Below, one piece after another: positions 53,612 to 64,000 of a stretch of DNA of 64,000 bases. The notes beneath the pieces were generated by a model. The model made no database searches. It was given only the letters and a program-made list of their open reading frames with translations, and was not told where the DNA came from. Origin of the DNA: Enterobacter vonholyi (lineage in GTDB: Bacteria; Pseudomonadota; Gammaproteobacteria; Enterobacterales; Enterobacteriaceae); contig NZ_VTUC01000038.1 of the NCBI RefSeq assembly GCF_008364555.1, positions 62,001 to 126,000 on the forward strand, in the 5' to 3' direction. Made by a program: the position numbers and the translations under genes. Within the stretch, counting starts at the first letter, position 1, and each line of letters opens with the position of its first letter.

Positions 53612-54852
53612 CGTGAACCTCGTGTAAACGCCTGGGCTTTCTCCAGACGCGTTTCATAATCTATGCGCAACAACAGCATGATGGCCGTCGACATAATCAA
53701 CAGACTGGAACCACCATAACTGATCAACGGCAACGTCAGACCTTTGGTCGGCAGCATACCCGCTGCGGCCCCGACGTTAACCAATGCCTGGAAGCTAAAC
53801 CAGATACCAATTGAGCAGGCCAGGAAGCCTGAGAAGCGGTGATCGATCTCCAGCGCTTTCCGGCCGATGGACATGGCGCGGAAAGCGACGAAGAATACCA
53901 TTAATAGCGCTAATACCACACCGATATAACCCAGTTCTTCCGCAATAATGGAGAAGATGAAGTCAGTATGCGCTTCCGGTAAATACTCGAGTTTCTGTAC
54001 CGAGTTCCCCAGCCCCTGTCCCCAGACTTCACCGCGACCAAAGGCCATCAGCGACTGCGTCAGCTGATAACCGCTACCGAACGGATCTTCCCAGGGGTTC
54101 CAGAACGAGGTCACACGGCGAATACGGTAAGGCTCGGCGAGGATCAGCAGCACAACCGCCGAAATCCCCATCCCGATAATAGCGATGAACTGCCACAGCT
54201 TCGCGCCCGCCAGGAACAGCATGGCCAGGGTGGTAACGAACAGCACGACAACGGTACCGAGGTCAGGCTGCGCCAGCAGTAATACCGCCAGCACCAGAAT
54301 CACGCCCATCGGTTTTAAGAAGCCGCGCAGGTTGTTACGCACCTCATCTACCTTACGCACCAGGTAGTTAGCCAGGTAGCAGAACAGGGAGAGTTTGGTA
54401 AATTCCGCAGGCTGAATACGCAGCGGGCCGAAGGCGATCCAGCGGGATGCCCCGTTAACGGAGCTGCCCACCACCAGTACGATCAGCAGCATAATAATCG
54501 ACGCGATCAGCATCGCCGTGCTGTGCCGCTGCCAGAACTCCATCGGCAGACGCAAGGTCACCAGCGCCAGACAGAACGCCAGGATGATGTAAAGACCATC
54601 ACGTTTGGCAAACAGGAAAGGATCGTTCGCCAGACGCTGCCCGACGGGCATTGATGCCGACGTCACCATAATAAAGCCTACCGCCGCCAGCCCCATCGTG
54701 AGCCAGAACAGCGTGCGGTCGTACATGATCAGGCTGTCGTTATCTTTTTGACGAGAGCCCATCACCCAGCCTTTGAGCGCCGCAAACAGCCATGCCAGGA
54801 TCCCAAATCCTGGCATGCGCGGCATTTTCAGGCGAGGGAGAGATAAACGCAT
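53608..54852 (-). CDS. ftsW: Septal peptidoglycan glycosyltransferase FtsW
   Basis: SEDS-family polymerase that works with FtsI at the septum. The 414-residue protein has about ten membrane segments and the SEDS pattern ([64 protein letters not shown]). It overlaps murD by one base. Confidence 0.97.
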   Translation of the reverse strand: MRLSLPRLKMPRMPGFGILAWLFAALKGWVMGSRQKDNDSLIMYDRTLFWLTMGLAAVGFIMVTSASMPVGQRLANDPFLFAKRDGLYIILAFCLALVTLRLPMEFWQRHSTAMLIASIIMLLIVLVVGSSVNGASRWIAFGPLRIQPAEFTKLSLFCYLANYLVRKVDEVRNNLRGFLKPMGVILVLAVLLLAQPDLGTVVVLFVTTLAMLFLAGAKLWQFIAIIGMGISAVVLLILAEPYRIRRVTSFWNPWEDPFGSGYQLTQSLMAFGRGEVWGQGLGNSVQKLEYLPEAHTDFIFSIIAEELGYIGVVLALLMVFFVAFRAMSIGRKALEIDHRFSGFLACSIGIWFSFQALVNVGAAAGMLPTKGLTLPLISYGGSSLLIMSTAIMLLLRIDYETRLEKAQAFTRGSR

Positions 54853-56168
54853 CAGCCTAACTCCTTCGCCAGGCGGGTAAAGACATCACCACGCTGTTCG
54901 AAATTCTTGAATTGATCGAGGCTGGCACAGGCCGGAGAGAGCAGCACCATATCGCCTGGCTTCACGCGAGGGGCAATCAACCGCATCGCCTGTTCCATGG
55001 TTTCGGTTTGCTCGGCAACTTCAGGGCGCAGTTCAGCCAGTTCGCTGCCGTCACGGCCGAAGCAGTACAGGCGGATGTTATCGCCGGAGAGATAGGGCTT
55101 CAGCGAGGAAAAATCAGCTGATTTACCGTCGCCGCCCAGCAGTAAATGCAGGGTGCCGTCAACGTGCAGCCCGTTCAGCGCGGCCTCCGTGCTGCCCACG
55201 TTGGTGGCTTTGGAGTCGTTAATCCAGCGCACGCCGTTGTGCTCCAGCGCCAGCTGGAAACGGTGTGCCAGACCAGAAAAGGTGGTTAACGCTTTCAGGC
55301 TGGAGGAGCGCGGCAGCCCTACTGCATCCGCCAGCGCCAGCGCCGCCAGGGCATTGGTGTAGTTGTGCTGACCTGTGAGCTTCATCTCTTTCACGTTCAG
55401 CACTTTCTCACCCTTCACGCGCAGCCAGGTTTCGCCCAACTGGCGGTTCAGGTGGTAGTCCCCCATCGTAATACCAAAGCTAATACAGCGATCGTCTGCG
55501 CCACGCACCGGCATCGTCAGAGCGTCATCGGCATTAACAACGCAGACTTTGGCATTTTCATAAACGCGCAGCTTAGCGGCACGGTATTGCTGCAGGCCAA
55601 ATGGATACCTGTCCATATGATCTTCAGTCACGTTGAGGATCGTCGCAGCCGCAGCATGCAGGCTGGAAGTCGTTTCCAGCTGGAAGCTGGAGAGTTCCAG
55701 CACGAACAGCTCGCAGCCTTTGTCCAGCAGCATCAGAGCAGGTAAACCAATGTTACCGCCAACGCCGACGTTCATGCCTGCCGCTTTCGCCATTTCACCC
55801 ACCAGAGTGGTGACGGTGCTTTTACCGTTAGAACCGGTAATAGCGATAACGGGCGCCTGCGCTTCACGGCAGAACAGCTCGATATCGCCGACAATTTCCA
55901 CACCCGCATCCGCGGCAGCGCTCAGCGAAGGGTGCGCCAGCGCCATACCCGGGCTGGCGACAATCAAATCGGCTGCCAGCAGCCAGTCATCATTCAGACC
56001 ACCAAGGTGGCGTTCAACCTGTTCCGGCAGTTTGTCCAGACCCGGCGGAGAGACACGCGTATCCATCACGCGCGGCGTCACGCCGCGCGCGAGGAAAAAG
56101 TCCACGCAGGAGAGCCCCGTGAGGCCCAACCCGATGATAACGACTTTTTTGCCCTGGTAATCTGCCAT
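54852..56168 (-). CDS. murD: UDP-MurNAc-L-Ala--D-glutamate ligase
   Basis: Adds D-Glu to UDP-MurNAc-L-Ala. The 438-residue ligase has [13 protein letters not shown] at the N terminus, the P-loop GSNGKSTVT and the ATP-site TEDHMDRY. Two bases separate it from mraY. Confidence 0.97.
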   Translation of the reverse strand: MADYQGKKVVIIGLGLTGLSCVDFFLARGVTPRVMDTRVSPPGLDKLPEQVERHLGGLNDDWLLAADLIVASPGMALAHPSLSAAADAGVEIVGDIELFCREAQAPVIAITGSNGKSTVTTLVGEMAKAAGMNVGVGGNIGLPALMLLDKGCELFVLELSSFQLETTSSLHAAAATILNVTEDHMDRYPFGLQQYRAAKLRVYENAKVCVVNADDALTMPVRGADDRCISFGITMGDYHLNRQLGETWLRVKGEKVLNVKEMKLTGQHNYTNALAALALADAVGLPRSSSLKALTTFSGLAHRFQLALEHNGVRWINDSKATNVGSTEAALNGLHVDGTLHLLLGGDGKSADFSSLKPYLSGDNIRLYCFGRDGSELAELRPEVAEQTETMEQAMRLIAPRVKPGDMVLLSPACASLDQFKNFEQRGDVFTRLAKELG

Positions 56169-56170
56169 GA

Positions 56171-57253
56171 TTAACGTACCTTCAGCGTTGCCAGGCCAAT
56201 CAGCACCAGCATCAGCGAAATAATCCAGAAGCGCACAATCACGCGCGGCTCCGGCCAGCCTTTCAGTTCATAGTGGTGGTGAATCGGCGCCATACGGAAG
56301 ATGCGCTGACCGCGCAGCTTGAAGGAACCGACCTGCAAAATCACCGACAGGGTTTCCACCACAAACACGCCGCCCATGATCACCAGCAGGAACTCCTGAC
56401 GCAGCAGTACGGCGATAATGCCGAGCGCACCGCCCAAAGCCAGAGAACCGACGTCACCCATAAAGACCTGCGCCGGATAGGTGTTGAACCACAGGAAGCC
56501 CAGCCCCGCGCCGACAATCGCCGTACAGACGATCACCAGCTCACCCGCGTGGCGCAGATAAGGGATGTGCAGGTAGTTCGCAAAGTTCATGTTACCGGTC
56601 GCCCACGCCACCAGCGCAAAACCGGCGGCCACAAAGACGGTTGGCATAATGGCCAGGCCATCCAGACCGTCGGTCAGGTTAACGGCGTTGCCCGTGCCGA
56701 CAATCACAAAGTAGGCCAGCAGAATGTAGAACAGCCCCAGCTGTGGCATCACGTCTTTAAAGAACGGCACAACCAGCTCGGTGGCCGGAGTGTCTTTGCC
56801 TGCCAGATACAGAGCGAAGGCAACGCCCAGCGCGATGACCGACATCCAGAAATATTTCCAGCGCGCGATCAGGCCCTTAGTATCTTTACGAACGACTTTG
56901 CGGTAATCATCCACAAAACCGATGATCCCGTAACCCACCAGTACCGTCAGAACGCACCAGACGTACGGGTTGGAGGGGTACGCCCACAGCAGCACGGAAA
57001 CAACGATGGCGGTCAGGATCATGATTCCGCCCATGGTTGGCGTGCCGCGCTTGCTGAAGTGCGACTCCGGACCGTCGTTACGCACAACCTGGCCGAAAGA
57101 GAGTTTTTGCAGACGGGCAATCATGCGCGGGCCCATCCACAACGAGATGAACAGCGCAGTCAGCAGGCTGACGATGGCGCGAAACGTCAGATATGAAAAG
57201 ACGTTAAAGCCTGAATAATATTTGACCAAATGTTCGGCCAGCCAAACTAACAT
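56171..57253 (-). CDS. mraY: Phospho-MurNAc-pentapeptide translocase MraY
   Basis: Integral membrane enzyme that attaches phospho-MurNAc-pentapeptide to undecaprenyl phosphate, giving lipid I. The 360-residue protein has about ten membrane segments and the family motifs [19 protein letters not shown] and [11 protein letters not shown], including the catalytic aspartates. It overlaps murF by 7 nt. Confidence 0.97.
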   Translation of the reverse strand: MLVWLAEHLVKYYSGFNVFSYLTFRAIVSLLTALFISLWMGPRMIARLQKLSFGQVVRNDGPESHFSKRGTPTMGGIMILTAIVVSVLLWAYPSNPYVWCVLTVLVGYGIIGFVDDYRKVVRKDTKGLIARWKYFWMSVIALGVAFALYLAGKDTPATELVVPFFKDVMPQLGLFYILLAYFVIVGTGNAVNLTDGLDGLAIMPTVFVAAGFALVAWATGNMNFANYLHIPYLRHAGELVIVCTAIVGAGLGFLWFNTYPAQVFMGDVGSLALGGALGIIAVLLRQEFLLVIMGGVFVVETLSVILQVGSFKLRGQRIFRMAPIHHHYELKGWPEPRVIVRFWIISLMLVLIGLATLKVR

Positions 57254-58605
57254 GTCCCGTTCTCCTGTAATGCGTGCACAACCTCTTCCATGGCGGCACT
57301 ACGTGAACCTTTCACTAACACAGTCACAATTTGTTTTTCTGTAATCAACGCTTTAAGGCGCTCTATCAACGCGGCTTTATCAGCAAAATGCTCGCCAACG
57401 CCGCTGGCATGGCTAATCGCCTGACTCAGTTTTCCTGCGCTCAGCACGCAGTCCAGCCCCGCCGCTTTCGCCGCTTCACCGACCTGGTTATGACAGGCTT
57501 CGCTTTCGTCGCCCAGCTCTGCCATGTCGCCAACCACCATGATGCGGTAGCCCGGCATTTCGGATAACACCTGCACCGCCGCAGTCATTGAACCAACGTT
57601 CGCGTTGTAGGAGTCATCCAGCAGCAGTTTGTTTTCCGAAAGCTGAATCGGGAACAGACGACCAGGCACGGCTTTCAGGTTCGCCAGCCCAGTTTTGATC
57701 GCCTCATGTGAAGCGCCCACCGCCGTTGACAGCGCCGCCGCCGCAAGGGCATTGGCGATGTTATGGCGACCCGGCAGCGGCAGCAGAACCTCCACGCCCC
57801 CCGTTGGGGTCGTAAGGGTGAACTCGGTGCCGTGGGACGTCACATGGATATTAGTCGCCGTAAAATCACTGTTGGCCGCATTTGGCGAGAAGCGCCAGGT
57901 TTTACGCGAGCCAATGATGCTCTGCCAGTTCAGCCAGTCGTTGTTATCGGCGTTCAGAATAGCGATACCGTTATCCGGCAGGCCGGTATAAATCTCACCT
58001 TTCGCTTTCGCCACGCCTTCCAGCGAGCCAAAGCCTTCCAGGTGCGCAGCCGCGAGGTTATTCACCAGCGCAGCTTCCGGGCGAGTCAGGCTCACGGTCC
58101 AGGCGATTTCGCCCTGGTGGTTTGCTCCTAACTCGATCACCGCATAGTCATGTTCTTTGGTCAGGCGAAGCAATGTCATCGGCACGCCGATGTCATTATT
58201 GAGGTTGCCCGCGGTATAAAGCGTATTGCCGCACTGGCCGAGGATCGCCGCCGTCATCTCTTTCACCGACGTTTTGCCTGATGACCCGGTCAGCGCGACG
58301 ACGCGAGCAGGCACCTGCTGACGCACCCAGGCGGCCAGCTCACCGAACGCGAGGCGCGTATCTTTCACCACAACCTGCGGCAGATCGATTTCGAGCTTGC
58401 GGCTGACCAGCAGCGCACCGGCGCAGTTCTCTTTGGCCTGTTCAGCAAAATCATGCGCGTCAAAACGTTCGCCTTTCAGCGCCACAAACAGACACCCCGC
58501 GGTGATTTTGCGGGTGTCCGTCGTCACGGCATCAATGGTCAGGTCTTGCCCGTGCAGGTCGCCCTTCAGGATTGCAGCGGCCTGACGTAACGTGATGCTA
58601 ATCAT
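57247..58605 (-). CDS. murF: UDP-MurNAc-tripeptide--D-Ala-D-Ala ligase
   Basis: Adds the D-Ala-D-Ala made by DdlB. The 452-residue Mur ligase has the P-loop [29 protein letters not shown] and [11 protein letters not shown]. The ATG overlaps the murE stop by 4 nt. Confidence 0.97.
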   Translation of the reverse strand: MISITLRQAAAILKGDLHGQDLTIDAVTTDTRKITAGCLFVALKGERFDAHDFAEQAKENCAGALLVSRKLEIDLPQVVVKDTRLAFGELAAWVRQQVPARVVALTGSSGKTSVKEMTAAILGQCGNTLYTAGNLNNDIGVPMTLLRLTKEHDYAVIELGANHQGEIAWTVSLTRPEAALVNNLAAAHLEGFGSLEGVAKAKGEIYTGLPDNGIAILNADNNDWLNWQSIIGSRKTWRFSPNAANSDFTATNIHVTSHGTEFTLTTPTGGVEVLLPLPGRHNIANALAAAALSTAVGASHEAIKTGLANLKAVPGRLFPIQLSENKLLLDDSYNANVGSMTAAVQVLSEMPGYRIMVVGDMAELGDESEACHNQVGEAAKAAGLDCVLSAGKLSQAISHASGVGEHFADKAALIERLKALITEKQIVTVLVKGSRSAAMEEVVHALQENGTC

Positions 58606-60089
58606 GCCACGACTCCCAGCAGACGAGCTGCCGTTACGCGGTCCGAGTAGTCCAGACGGCGATTGCCAACGATCTGATAATCTTCATGCCCTTTGCCCGC
58701 TAACAGGACAACATCATTCTCCTGCGCCTGCATAATGGTATTGGTCACGGCTTCCACACGGCCTTCCACCACGCGAGCACGGCCCGCGTCCAGCATGCCC
58801 GCCAGAATGTCATTGATGATGGCGCGCGGCTCTTCCGTACGCGGGTTGTCATCGGTTACTACCGGAATATCTGCGAACTGCTCGGCAATAGCCCCCATCA
58901 GCGGGCGTTTGCCTTTATCGCGATCGCCGCCGCAGCCAAACACGCACCAGAGCTTCCCGGCGCAGTGCAGGCGCGCCGCTTCGAGCGCTTTTTCCAGCGC
59001 ATCCGGCGTATGGGCATAATCAACCACAACGGTCGGTTTGCCCGGCGCGCTGAACACTTCCATACGGCCGCAAACCGGCTGCAGACGCGCTGAGGTTTTC
59101 AGCAGTTCAGCCATCGGATAACCCAGCGCCAGCAGCGTCACCAGCGCCAGCAGCAGGTTGCTGACGTTGAACGCGCCCATCAGGCGGCTTTCAATTTCGC
59201 CTTCACCCCAGGAAGAGGCAAAGCGGATTGTCGCCCCGCTGTCGTGGTAATTCACCTCAACCGCCTTCAGCCAGCGGCCGTGGCAGTTCGGATTGATATG
59301 GTCTTCCATCGACACCGCAACCGCATCCGGCAGCTTCGCCAGCCAGCGGCGGCCCACTTCGTCGTCGGCGTTGATGATGGCTTGTCCGTAATGGTGAGTG
59401 GAGAACAGCAGCCATTTCGCGGCTTCGTAATGCTCCATATCACCATGATAATCAAGATGATCGCGGCTCAGGTTAGTAAACACTGAAGCGGCAAATTTCA
59501 GCGCCGCAACCCGATGCTGTACCAGACCGTGCGAAGAGACTTCCATTGCAGCAAAGGTTGCCCCCTGCCCAGCCAGACCTGCAAGCACATGCTGTACGTC
59601 TACCGCCGAGCCGGTGGTGTTTTCCGTCGGGCTCACTTTGCCCAGCAGGCCGTTACCTACGGTACCCATCACTGCACCGGTTTCACCCAACAGCTGGGCC
59701 CACTGCGCCATCAGCTGCGTGGTGGTGGTTTTACCGTTCGTGCCCGTCACGCCGACCAGACGCAGCTGGTCGGAAGGTTCGTGATAAAAACGTCCCGCCA
59801 GCGCGGAGAGACGCTCGTTTAACTGGCTGAGATAGATAACCGGCACCCCGTGCATTTCACGGATCTCACCGTCGGTTGCCTCATCTTTGGCCTCAGCAAT
59901 AATGGCAGCCACACCTTGCGCAATCGCCTGCGGGATATAACGACGCCCGTCCGCCTGATGACCGACCACCGCCACAAAAAGATCGCCAGAAGCAGCCACG
60001 CGGCTGTCCAGTACCATCTCTCGCAGTGCTCGCTCCGGTGCATTTGGCACCCACGGAGCGAGAAGGTCGCGCAAATTACGATCTGCCAC
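58602..60089 (-). CDS. murE: UDP-MurNAc-L-Ala-D-Glu--meso-DAP ligase, GTG start
   Basis: Adds meso-diaminopimelate, the crosslinking residue. The 495-residue protein has the P-loop [11 protein letters not shown] and the DAP-recognising [10 protein letters not shown]. It starts at GTG 60089, inside the end of ftsI (14-nt overlap), so its translation depends on ribosomes finishing ftsI. Confidence 0.97.
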   Translation of the reverse strand: MADRNLRDLLAPWVPNAPERALREMVLDSRVAASGDLFVAVVGHQADGRRYIPQAIAQGVAAIIAEAKDEATDGEIREMHGVPVIYLSQLNERLSALAGRFYHEPSDQLRLVGVTGTNGKTTTTQLMAQWAQLLGETGAVMGTVGNGLLGKVSPTENTTGSAVDVQHVLAGLAGQGATFAAMEVSSHGLVQHRVAALKFAASVFTNLSRDHLDYHGDMEHYEAAKWLLFSTHHYGQAIINADDEVGRRWLAKLPDAVAVSMEDHINPNCHGRWLKAVEVNYHDSGATIRFASSWGEGEIESRLMGAFNVSNLLLALVTLLALGYPMAELLKTSARLQPVCGRMEVFSAPGKPTVVVDYAHTPDALEKALEAARLHCAGKLWCVFGCGGDRDKGKRPLMGAIAEQFADIPVVTDDNPRTEEPRAIINDILAGMLDAGRARVVEGRVEAVTNTIMQAQENDVVLLAGKGHEDYQIVGNRRLDYSDRVTAARLLGVVA

Positions 60090-61842
60090 CTGTACCCTCG
60101 CCTTGATTAATTACAAATTCACTTTTTTCGCCCGTCGCCAGCGCATCCGGTTCAATGTTCATGGTGCGTAACACGCCGCCCATGATAGCCCCGAACACAG
60201 GCGCGGAGACGGCGCCGCCGTAGTATTTACCCGCCTGTGGATCGTTTATTACGACCACCAGCGCAAAACGCGGATTGCTTGCAGGCGCAACGCCTGCGGT
60301 ATAGGCAATATATTTGTTGATGTAGCGGCCGTCTGGCCCCACCTTTTTCGCTGTACCGGTCTTGATGGCAATGCGATAACCTTTGATCGCCGCCTTCACG
60401 CCGCCGCCGCCAGGCAGCGCCACGCTTTCCATCATGTGCACCACGGTACGAACGACAGATTCCGGGAAGATACGCTCGCCCGGAACCGGTGGATCAACTT
60501 TAGTAATCGACAGCGGACGATAGACGCCATAGCTGCCAATCGTTGCATAGACTCGCGCTAGCTGTAACGGAGTTACCATTAGCCCGTAGCCGAAAGAGAA
60601 GGTGGCCCTCTCTATGTCAGACCACCGTTGTTTTTGAGGATATAAGCCACTGCGTTCTCCGACCAACCCCAAATTGGTCGCCTTTCCAAGTCCAAAACGT
60701 GAGTAAGTCTCTACTAACGCTGAGGACGGCATCGCTAACGCCAGCTTTGAAACGCCGACGTTACTCGACTTCTGTAATACCCCGGTCAGGGTCAATTCGC
60801 TGTAGCGCGCCACGTCTTTGATTTCGTGACCGTTAATTCGGTATGGAATGGTATTCAGTACGGTGTTTTCGTTGACGATACCGCGCTGAAGTGCAGTCAT
60901 GACCACCATCGGCTTAACCGTCGAACCCGGTTCGAACACGTCGGTGATGGTACGGTTACGCATAACATCCTTCTGCGTGCCGGTAAGATTATTAGGGTTG
61001 TAGGACGGGCTATTGGCCATCGCCAGCACTTCACCCGTGCTGACATCAACTAACACAGCACTGCCCGATTCCGCTTTGTTGAAGGCCACGGCATTGTTCA
61101 GTTCGCGGTAAACCAGCGCCTGTAATCGCTCATCAATACTCAGCGCAAGGTTGTGTGCGGCCTGGCTGTCCGTTGAGGAAATATCCTCGATCACGCGACC
61201 ATAGCGGTCTTTACGCACAATGCGCTCGCCGGGCTGGCCGGTAAGCCATTTATCAAAGCTTTTTTCAACGCCTTCAATCCCCTGGCTATCGACGTTAGTA
61301 AAGCCAATGAGGTGAGCAGTCACTTCGCCGGATGGATAGTAACGACGGGATTCTTCACGCAGATGGATCCCCGGCAGCTTCAATTTTTTGATGTAGTCCG
61401 CCATGTCAGGGTTCACCTGACGTGCCAGATAGATAAAGCGCCCTCTCGGGTTCGTATTCACGCGTGAAGCTAACTGGTCCAACGGCATCTTCAGCGCATC
61501 CGCAAGGGCCTTCCAGCGGTTATCAAGCGTGATACCGCCAGCATCATGCAGTTCTTTAGGATCGGCCCAAATCGCCTTCACCGGCACGCTCACCGCTAGC
61601 GGACGACCCGAGCGATCGGTAATCATCCCACGGGATGTCGACACTTCCTGAACGCGCAGGGAACGCATGTCACCCTGGCGTACCAGCATGTCAGGAGCGA
61701 TGATTTGTAGCCAGGCCACGCGTCCAAGCAGAAAACCCAGAGCGAGTAAAATGCAGCCGCAAAGCAACGCAAAACGCCAACTGATAAAGTTGGCCTGTTC
61801 TTCCTGACGTTTTGGTTTTAGCGTTTTTGCCGCTGCTTTCAT
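60076..61842 (-). CDS. ftsI: Septal peptidoglycan transpeptidase FtsI (PBP3)
   Basis: Crosslinks septal wall made by FtsW; target of aztreonam and cephalexin. The 588-residue protein, the E. coli length, has one membrane helix (about 20-40), a dimerisation/pedestal domain and the transpeptidase with the active serine in GSTVKP (Ser307), SSN and KTGTAKK. Residues around the active site match wild type; I see no inserted residues of the kind known to weaken beta-lactam binding. A candidate sponge RNA lies inside the gene. Confidence 0.97.
   Translation of the reverse strand: MKAAAKTLKPKRQEEQANFISWRFALLCGCILLALGFLLGRVAWLQIIAPDMLVRQGDMRSLRVQEVSTSRGMITDRSGRPLAVSVPVKAIWADPKELHDAGGITLDNRWKALADALKMPLDQLASRVNTNPRGRFIYLARQVNPDMADYIKKLKLPGIHLREESRRYYPSGEVTAHLIGFTNVDSQGIEGVEKSFDKWLTGQPGERIVRKDRYGRVIEDISSTDSQAAHNLALSIDERLQALVYRELNNAVAFNKAESGSAVLVDVSTGEVLAMANSPSYNPNNLTGTQKDVMRNRTITDVFEPGSTVKPMVVMTALQRGIVNENTVLNTIPYRINGHEIKDVARYSELTLTGVLQKSSNVGVSKLALAMPSSALVETYSRFGLGKATNLGLVGERSGLYPQKQRWSDIERATFSFGYGLMVTPLQLARVYATIGSYGVYRPLSITKVDPPVPGERIFPESVVRTVVHMMESVALPGGGGVKAAIKGYRIAIKTGTAKKVGPDGRYINKYIAYTAGVAPASNPRFALVVVINDPQAGKYYGGAVSAPVFGAIMGGVLRTMNIEPDALATGEKSEFVINQGEGTGGRS
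60592..60670 (-). ncRNA. ftsO: Candidate FtsO-like ORF-internal sponge RNA within ftsI
   Basis: E. coli encodes FtsO, an Hfq-bound RNA inside ftsI that sponges the sRNA RybB. Here the minus strand contains GCAGTGGC (60646-60653), complementary to the first eight bases of RybB as I remember them (GCCACUGC). About 20 nt further on is a GGTGG...CCACC hairpin (60601-60626) followed by TTCTCTTTC, which resembles a terminator or stable 3' end. The 5' end is a guess. The match could be chance, since the codons are constrained by the protein. Confidence 0.4.
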
Positions 61843-61857
61843 GCGTCGCGTTTTCCC

Positions 61858-62223
61858 TTATTTTTGTACTACGATATTTTCCTGCGAAGGATCAACATGC
61901 TGCAATTGCAGCTTTTCCGTTGCGATCCGTTCAACCCGGCTGTGATCGCCGAGCGCGTTTTCTTCAAGGATCAGATTTCGCCATTCAATATCCAGCGCAT
62001 CGCGTTCCAGTACCATCTGCTCGCGTTGCGCAGTCAATAAACGTGTATGGTGGGCGGTGGTCACCACCGTAACTGCCGTGACAATGATGCAAATGAACAG
62101 ACAGAGTGGCAGTTTCCCAAACCGCAAAAGATCGTCGCCGATCACGCCAGGCAAGGCATGGCGCTCGTTGCTTCCTAACGAATCCTTAACTTTGCTTAGG
62201 GTCTCTGTCACTCTGCCGATCAT
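61858..62223 (-). CDS. ftsL: Cell division protein FtsL
   Basis: A 121-residue bitopic protein that forms a coiled coil with FtsB and activates FtsWI. There is a cytoplasmic tail, a membrane helix (about 38-57, [20 protein letters not shown]) and a periplasmic coiled coil ([21 protein letters not shown]). ATG overlaps the rsmH stop by 4 nt; ftsI starts 15 nt after. Confidence 0.96.
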   Translation of the reverse strand: MIGRVTETLSKVKDSLGSNERHALPGVIGDDLLRFGKLPLCLFICIIVTAVTVVTTAHHTRLLTAQREQMVLERDALDIEWRNLILEENALGDHSRVERIATEKLQLQHVDPSQENIVVQK

Positions 62224-63161
62224 GCGTTCGTCCTCTCTGCAACACGCAGCACTGAACTACGGGCGCGTGGATTCTCTGCCACTTCTTCTTCGCCCGGCAT
62301 CAACTTGCCTAATGCTCGCAACTGACGGCCACCCAGCTTCCTGAGTTGTTCTTCCGTCATCGGCAGCCCCGCTGGCACCTGTGGACCGCGGCTTTGTTCA
62401 CGCATAAAGCGTTTCACAATACGGTCTTCCAGCGAATGGAAGCTGATGATGGATAACCGCCCCCCCGGGGCCAGCACGTCGAGCGAGCTTTTTAGCGCCA
62501 GCTCTATTTCCTCCAGTTCACTGTTTACCCAGATGCGAACCGCCTGGAAGGTACGGGTCGCGGGATGTTTGTGCTTATCCTTCACCGGTGTCGCCGCCGC
62601 GATCACTTCGGCCAACTCTTTGGTGCGGGTCATTGGCTCAATGCGATTACGCTCAACGATGGCGCGCGCGATTCGTTTGCCAAAGCGCTCTTCGCCAAAC
62701 GTTTTGATGACCCATGCAATATCGGCTTCGTCAGCGGTCTGTAACCACTCAGCGGCAGACTGACCGCGCGTTGGATCCATCCGCATATCCAGCGGACCAT
62801 CACGCATAAAGGAGAAACCACGTTCGGCATCATCAAGTTGGGGTGAAGAGACGCCAAGATCGAGAAGAATCCCGTCGATCTTACCCGTCAGGCCGCGCTC
62901 AGCAACATAATCTGCAAGCGCAGAAAAAGGTCCATGCACGATGGAAAAGCGTGGGTCATTGATGGTCTGAGCAACCGCAATTGCCTGCGGATCGCGATCG
63001 ATTGCCAGCAGGCGGCCTTCCTCTCCGAGCTGGGAGAGAATCAAACGCGAGTGACCACCGCGACCAAACGTGCCATCAATGTAGATGCCTTCCGGACGAA
63101 TATTCAGACCGTTTACGGCCTCGTCCAGTAACACCGTTTTGTGTTTATAATTTTCCATCAT
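62220..63161 (-). CDS. rsmH: 16S rRNA m4C1402 methyltransferase RsmH
   Basis: Methylates N4 of C1402 in the ribosomal P site. The 313-residue protein starts [19 protein letters not shown]-binding [13 protein letters not shown], then [20 protein letters not shown] and [14 protein letters not shown]. It follows mraZ after 2 nt and is the second gene of the dcw cluster. Also known as mraW. Confidence 0.96.
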   Translation of the reverse strand: MMENYKHKTVLLDEAVNGLNIRPEGIYIDGTFGRGGHSRLILSQLGEEGRLLAIDRDPQAIAVAQTINDPRFSIVHGPFSALADYVAERGLTGKIDGILLDLGVSSPQLDDAERGFSFMRDGPLDMRMDPTRGQSAAEWLQTADEADIAWVIKTFGEERFGKRIARAIVERNRIEPMTRTKELAEVIAAATPVKDKHKHPATRTFQAVRIWVNSELEEIELALKSSLDVLAPGGRLSIISFHSLEDRIVKRFMREQSRGPQVPAGLPMTEEQLRKLGGRQLRALGKLMPGEEEVAENPRARSSVLRVAERTNA

Positions 63162-63163
63162 AT

Positions 63164-63622
63164 TTATAGAGACAAGTCCTGCAGCCGTTCCGATAATGTC
63201 GCGGAATCAGACTGCTCAGCGTCGATATCTTCCTTGACCTGTTGATACCAGGTCGTTTCATCCCACAGTTCAAATTTGTTGAACTGCCCGACCAGCATCA
63301 CTTCTTTGGTCAGACCGGCATGTTGCCGTAACACAGGGGCAATCAGTAACCGCCCTGCGTTATCCATCTGACATTCACTGGCATGTCCCAATAACAGCCG
63401 CTGCACGCGGCGTTCCTGCGGGTTCATGCTCGACAGTCGCGACAGCTTTTGCTCAATAATTTCCCATTCAGGCAAGGGGTAAAGCAGCAGGCAGGGGGAG
63501 TTAATGTCAATGGTGCAAACCATTTGACCCGCAGCGTTCTCGATCAGCTGGTCGCGATATCGGGTTGGTACCGATAAACGCCCTTTGCTGTCGAGATTGA
63601 CTAACGTTGCTCCACGGAACAT
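63164..63622 (-). CDS. mraZ: Transcriptional regulator MraZ
   Basis: A 152-residue ring-forming DNA-binding protein with two SpoVT/AbrB-like halves ([15 protein letters not shown] and [15 protein letters not shown]). It represses its own promoter and so the dcw cluster. The start [14 protein letters not shown] at 63622 was chosen by homology; twelve more in-frame codons upstream (from 63658) would cover the MraZ operator repeats. First gene of the cluster. Confidence 0.96.
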   Translation of the reverse strand: MFRGATLVNLDSKGRLSVPTRYRDQLIENAAGQMVCTIDINSPCLLLYPLPEWEIIEQKLSRLSSMNPQERRVQRLLLGHASECQMDNAGRLLIAPVLRQHAGLTKEVMLVGQFNKFELWDETTWYQQVKEDIDAEQSDSATLSERLQDLSL

Positions 63623-63640
63623 GCCAGTCTCACCCCTCCT

Positions 63641-63665
63641 CACCACTTTAACCCACAAATTCCCA
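63641..63665 (-). promoter_or_regulatory. MraZ operator repeats
   Basis: On the minus strand three repeats start exactly 10 bp apart: TGGGA (63665-63661), TGGGT (63655-63651) and TGGTG (63645-63641). This is the spaced TGGGA repeat pattern bound by MraZ, placed just after the transcription start, where it would repress. Confidence 0.82.
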
Positions 63666-63673
63666 CCTAAAGG

Positions 63674-63703
63674 AGTTTACGGAGCGAGGGAAAAGCTTGT
63701 CAA
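63674..63703 (-). promoter_or_regulatory. mraZ (dcw cluster) promoter
   Basis: A perfect -35 TTGACA (63698-63703, minus strand), 18-bp spacer and TAAACT -10 (63674-63679), followed by the MraZ repeats. This corresponds to the strong Pmra promoter of E. coli, whose sequence it closely resembles. Confidence 0.85.
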
Positions 63704-64000
63704 GCCAGGACTCTCCCTGTAAGGACTCGAACGCCCTCTATTTACAGAGATAAACAGTCCTGGTTAATAACTGCACAACTGGCGAGGCAAAATTAACGTT
63801 ATGAATATTTGTAAGAAAAAAACCGAATATGCACACTAGCGTTAAAGCTCACTCAATATCATCGCAGATAAATATAAAGTGTCAGTTTGCGACGCGGGCA
63901 GCATTTTATGACAGATTCTCAGGGGATAACAGCGCCAGATTCACTCTGGCACCGGGTAAGCGCGGCAGTTGCCACGTAAGCAGCTACAGGAGGAGGAAAA
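63704..64000. other. Intergenic region upstream of mraZ, to the window edge
   Basis: No gene is visible. It holds a large inverted repeat (63705-63763) directly upstream of the mraZ -35, and a smaller one, GCCAGATTCACTCTGGC (63932-63948). In E. coli cra lies about 600 bp upstream of mraZ, so its coding end would be beyond this window. Confidence 0.5.

Noticed and set aside
63718..63735. tRNA-like T-arm text (minus strand GTTCGAGTCC) upstream of mraZ
   Set aside because: Only the T-loop-like string is present. I could not fold an acceptor stem, D-arm and anticodon arm around it, and it overlaps the inverted repeat that explains its symmetry.

Overview
This window is a contiguous piece of an enterobacterial chromosome, most likely Enterobacter or a close relative (Leclercia, Lelliottia). 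Gene order and most proteins match the E. coli gluQ/pcnB-to-mraZ stretch, read in the opposite direction, and protein lengths agree nearly codon for codon. Genus assignment is inference. I see no tRNA, rRNA, insertion sequence, prophage or CRISPR array, and no obviously broken gene.

Layout. 1-4340 (+): end of gluQ, pcnB (AUU start), folK, panB-panC-panD. 4344-7892 (-): yadE, yadI, and the yadG-yadH ABC exporter. 8000-11859: carbonic anhydrase can (+), hpt (-), gcd (+), with a CRP site between hpt and gcd. 11946-16180: cueO (-) behind a CueR-type promoter, yacC, speE-speD (+), yacL (-). 16371-21721: acnB (-), then a DUF3300/DUF2950 envelope gene pair (+). 21774-28835 (-): the pyruvate dehydrogenase cluster pdhR-aceE-aceF-lpdA. 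29373-33266 (+): aroP, then an accessory two-gene arabinan module (GPH symporter plus GH43 enzyme) with an AraC-like half-site. 33285-38860: ampD-ampE (-), nadC, and type IV pilus genes ppdD-hofB-hofC (+). 38902-41741: guaC (-), coaE-zapD-yacG (+). 41775-45492 (-): secM-secA-mutT. 45771-63622 (-): the complete division and cell wall (dcw) cluster from mraZ to lpxC.

How the genes work together. The dcw genes make UDP-MurNAc-pentapeptide (murC, murE, murF, murD, ddlB), transfer it to lipid (mraY, murG), and polymerise it at the septum with FtsW/FtsI under the FtsZ-FtsA-FtsQ-FtsL division machinery; most are translationally coupled by 1-14 nt overlaps. Nearby genes connect to the same wall economy: ampD recycles anhydromuropeptides, zapD bundles FtsZ, lpxC commits to lipid A, and secM-secA drives export. 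pdhR senses pyruvate and controls the PDH complex next to it.

What is unusual. The content is mostly core. The points worth a second look are the AUU start of pcnB, the arabinan module and its AraC-like box, the DUF3300/DUF2950 pair, a candidate sponge RNA (FtsO-like) inside ftsI, a conserved long stem-loop between pdhR and aceE, a perfect 20-bp palindrome upstream of lpdA, and a large inverted repeat just upstream of the mraZ promoter.
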